Part shown: piece by piece, positions 10,082 to 11,777 of the stretch
How positions within the stretch are numbered: the stretch's first letter is position 1
How the letters are laid out: every line of letters starts with the position of its first letter
Assembly: GCA_937891875.1 (NCBI GenBank)
Contig: CALATR010000781.1
Location: 1 to 11,777 of the forward strand
DNA from: an uncultured Pseudomonadota bacterium
GTDB taxonomy: Bacteria > Myxococcota_A > UBA796 > GCA-2862545
Direction: 5' to 3'
DNA length: 11,777 nucleotides
The notes under the pieces: generated by a model
Told to the model about the DNA's origin: nothing
Database searches by the model: none
The model's input: only the letters and a program-made list of their open reading frames with translations
Position numbers and translations under genes: made by a program

Positions 10082-10789
10082 TCAGTCCGCGCGTGCGACC
10101 GGGCTGGGCGGGAGCGCGTCGACCACGCGGTCACCGAGGCGATCGAGGGCCTTGGCGATCGAGGCCTCCGTGTCGGCCTCCAGCAGCTGCACCATCGCCG
10201 CGAGGTGGCGGCGGATCCGCACCTGCTCGGCCCGGCGGGCGCGCTCTTCCTCGGTCAGCTCCCGCTGGACCAGGGGACCGGGCGGGCCGCCGACACCACC
10301 CTTGGGGCCGGCGATCCCGGCGGGCTCCGCGGGGGGGGGGAAGCCGGGGACCTGGATGACCGCGACCTCCTCCATCGTGAGCCCGCTGGTCAGCACCCAG
10401 TCCACCAGCGGCCCGGAGCGCAGCTCGGCGATGACGACGTCGTTGTCGGCCTGGGCGGTCTCCCGAACCAGGGGCCAGTGGCCGTCGTGGCCGATGAGGA
10501 AGGCGACCGCGCAGGGGGTGCCTCGGCTGTCGAGAAACTGGTGGTGGAAGCCCGGCTGGTCGAGCTTCTCGGGGAAGCGACCCCTCGCAGCGTAGCGGCG
10601 CAGGGAGCTCAGGCGCTGGGCGCGCTCGGCGCGGAGATACGCGGTCCAGGCCATGCGGCGCACGTCGGCGGTGTCCTCGGGCGACGGGTCGCTGTGGACG
10701 CTCGGCGCTGCGGTGGCGGTCGCGTCAGGATCTACGGCAAACGCGGGGTCTACGACAAGCAGCAGGACGAGGACGAGGGTGCGGGTCAT
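10082..10789 (-). CDS. Exported protein of unknown family, paralog A
   Basis: A 235-residue predicted secreted protein, one of three tandem paralogs, that I cannot match to a named family. The signal peptide MTRTLVLVLLLVVDPAFA probably cleaves after AFA. A short helical region (45-70, rich in Arg/Ala) leads into a conserved core, GFHHQFLDSRGTPCAVAFLI and on to TSGLTMEEVAVIQVPGF (about 80-150). It contains C93, H101, H104 and D115, all conserved in paralog B. From memory, this core pattern (F-x-D-x-x-G-x-x-CAV...SG-x-T-x-EE-x-A-x-IQ) recalls uncharacterised exported proteins in Bacteroidota and Myxococcota; that is unverified. A Pro/Gly-rich linker (150-172), partly encoded by a run of ten C, precedes a charged C-terminal helix with DTEASIAKALDRLGDRV (206-222). 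GGAGG lies 4 bases before the ATG. It follows paralog B by 61 bases on the same strand. Confidence 0.78.
   Translation of the reverse strand: MTRTLVLVLLLVVDPAFAVDPDATATAAPSVHSDPSPEDTADVRRMAWTAYLRAERAQRLSSLRRYAARGRFPEKLDQPGFHHQFLDSRGTPCAVAFLIGHDGHWPLVRETAQADNDVVIAELRSGPLVDWVLTSGLTMEEVAVIQVPGFPPPAEPAGIAGPKGGVGGPPGPLVQRELTEEERARRAEQVRIRRHLAAMVQLLEADTEASIAKALDRLGDRVVDALPPSPVARAD
10331..10340. repeat. Homopolymer tract of ten G/C inside a coding region
   Basis: Ten consecutive G on the plus strand (ten C in the sense strand of paralog A) encode Phe-Pro-Pro-Pro at residues 150-153, between the conserved core and the C-terminal helix. Tracts of this length are prone to slipped-strand errors in replication and to sequencing error. 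The frame as given is intact on both sides, so the reported length appears correct for an ON state. Confidence 0.85.
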
Positions 10790-10850
10790 GGGGCCTCCGC
10801 CTGATGCGGACAGGCCCGGCGACCCGGAGGTTCGCCCGTTGACGAACTTG

Positions 10851-11528
10851 CTACCGGGTGGCGGCGAGCGTCAGGGTCTCGTCTGCGGGCGGCGCCTCCA
10901 GCACCCGATCCCCGAGGCGATCCATCGCCTTGGCGATCGCGGACTCCGTGTCGACCTGCAGCAGGGTCAGGGTGGCGGCCAGGTGACCGCGGATCCGGGC
11001 CTGCTCGGCCTGGGCAGCCAGTTGGGACGGGGGCGGCTCGACCGCTGCGATGGCGGGGAACTCGTCGATGGGAAGCTCGGCCTCGAAGCCGGGCTCCTGG
11101 ATGATCGCGATCTCCTCGATGGTGAAGCCGCTGGTCGCGACCCAGTCGAGCAGCGGCCCGCCTTCGACCTCGGAGAGCACGACGTCGTTGTCGGTCGCCG
11201 CGGTCGCTTGCACCAGATCGGCGTGGCCAGCGTGGATGATCATGCTGGCGACGGCACAGGGGGTGCCGTTGGCATCGAGGAACTGGTGGTGCCAGCCAGG
11301 CACGCCGGGCTTGCGGGGAAAGGCTCCGGCGTCCGCGTAGGCGGCGAGTCCGGCCAGCCGGGCGGCGCGACGCTCGCGGAGGAGGGATTCCCAGGCAGCG
11401 CGATGATCGGCGTTGGGAGGGGTGATCTCCGAGGCGGAGACCAGGGTGCCGGGGAGCTCGGCGCCGGACGCGAGGCCGGGCAGGGCGAGCAGACCGAGGG
11501 CGAGAGCGAGGGTGGTGAGGCGGGTCAT
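10851..11528 (-). CDS. Exported protein of unknown family, paralog B
   Basis: A 225-residue paralog of the neighbouring protein, with the same architecture. A signal peptide (MTRLTTLALALGLLALPGLASG) probably cleaves near residue 20-22. A helical region with RRAARLAGLAAYADAG follows. The conserved core runs from PGWHHQFLDANGTPCAVASM to TSGFTIEEIAIIQEPGF (77-148), with C91, H99, H102 and D113 aligned to C93, H101, H104 and D115 of paralog A. A variable Pro/Glu linker leads to the C-terminal helix EQARIRGHLAATLTLLQVDTE-SAIAKAMDRLGDRV (175-209). The ATG overlaps the stop of the upstream paralog by 4 bases (ATGA) and has AGGTGAT in front, so the two are translationally coupled. There is no lipobox; it is likely periplasmic or secreted. 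The exported location and paralogy are well supported. The biochemical function is not. Confidence 0.78.
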   Translation of the reverse strand: MTRLTTLALALGLLALPGLASGAELPGTLVSASEITPPNADHRAAWESLLRERRAARLAGLAAYADAGAFPRKPGVPGWHHQFLDANGTPCAVASMIIHAGHADLVQATAATDNDVVLSEVEGGPLLDWVATSGFTIEEIAIIQEPGFEAELPIDEFPAIAAVEPPPSQLAAQAEQARIRGHLAATLTLLQVDTESAIAKAMDRLGDRVLEAPPADETLTLAATR

Positions 11529-11777
11529 CGGATCACCTGCATGGAGATGAGGGTGGCGGGGGAAGCGAGGTTCACGCGGTCGCCGAGGCGGTCCATGGCC
11601 TTGGCGATGGAGGCCTCGGTGTCGACCTCGATGAGGGTCAGCACGGCGCTCAGGTGGGCGCGGATCCGGGCCTGCTCGGCCTGGTAGGCACGGCGGCGGC
11701 TGCCGCGGGCGCCGTCGGCGATTCGGGGGCTCGGCTCGGGCGCCTCGATGGGACGGATGCTCTCGGTGAAGCCGGGA
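11525..11777 (-). CDS. Exported protein of unknown family, paralog C (5' part beyond window)
   Basis: The C-terminal 83 residues of a third paralog, read in from the right edge on the minus strand; its start, signal peptide and core lie outside. It begins within the PGF motif that closes the core in paralogs A and B, continues through a Pro/Glu/Arg linker, and ends with YQAEQARIRAHLSAVLTLIE and DTEASIAKAMDRLGDRV, nearly identical to the C-terminal helix of its neighbours. The stop overlaps the start of paralog B (ATGA), so these genes form one transcription unit whose promoter is beyond the window. Further copies could lie upstream. Confidence 0.8.
   Translation of the reverse strand, partial: PGFTESIRPIEAPEPSPRIADGARGSRRRAYQAEQARIRAHLSAVLTLIEVDTEASIAKAMDRLGDRVNLASPATLISMQVIR

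Noticed and set aside
9290..10804. 504-codon open frame on the plus strand across the esterase and paralog A
   Set aside because: The minus strand carries the catalytic motifs, signal peptides and paralog conservation. The plus-strand frame mirrors them and has no motif of its own.

Overview
This is a GC-rich, densely packed bacterial chromosomal window that most likely comes from a member of the Myxococcota. The best lineage marker is the C-terminus of the gene at 8257..9270. It ends in a Gly-Cys-x-Cys motif, a hydrophobic helix and an Arg cluster, which is the MYXO-CTERM sorting signature. A eukaryotic-like Ser/Thr kinase, several small lipoproteins and thrombospondin type 3 repeats fit the same group. 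I cannot place it more precisely from sequence alone.

Layout. (1) 1..651, minus strand: the N-terminal two thirds of a Ser/Thr protein kinase catalytic domain, cut by the window edge. (2) 652..821: a divergent intergenic region with a perfect inverted repeat just upstream of the next gene. (3) 822..7199, plus strand: one SUF iron-sulfur cluster assembly operon in the order Rrf2-type regulator, sufB, sufC, sufD, sufS, and a SufT/DUF59 protein with a long N-terminal extension. SufBC2D is the scaffold complex, SufS supplies sulfur from cysteine, the SufT-like protein probably helps cluster maturation, and the regulator probably senses cluster status. The key residues of all core components are intact. 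SufA and SufE/SufU are absent from the operon.

(4) 7281..8183, plus strand: two tandem paralogous lipoproteins of about 135 residues, each with the same spacing of eight cysteines behind the lipid-anchor cysteine. (5) 8257..9270, plus strand: a secreted protein with seven full thrombospondin type 3 calcium-binding repeats and a MYXO-CTERM tail. (6) 9260..11777, minus strand: a converging set of four closely spaced genes. Read in transcription order these are a 5'-truncated paralog entering from beyond the window, a complete paralog, a second complete paralog, and a lipoprotein esterase of the PHB depolymerase/LpqC type. The three paralogs are exported proteins of a family I cannot name. They share a Cys/His/His/Asp-containing core and a C-terminal helix, and one carries a run of ten C (ten G on the plus strand) inside its coding region.

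The SUF operon is conventional housekeeping biology with some lineage-specific trimmings. The right-hand third is accessory cell-envelope or secreted gene content and holds the least characterised material. I saw no tRNA, rRNA, CRISPR array, insertion sequence or attachment site. No stretch longer than about 170 bases lacks a gene.
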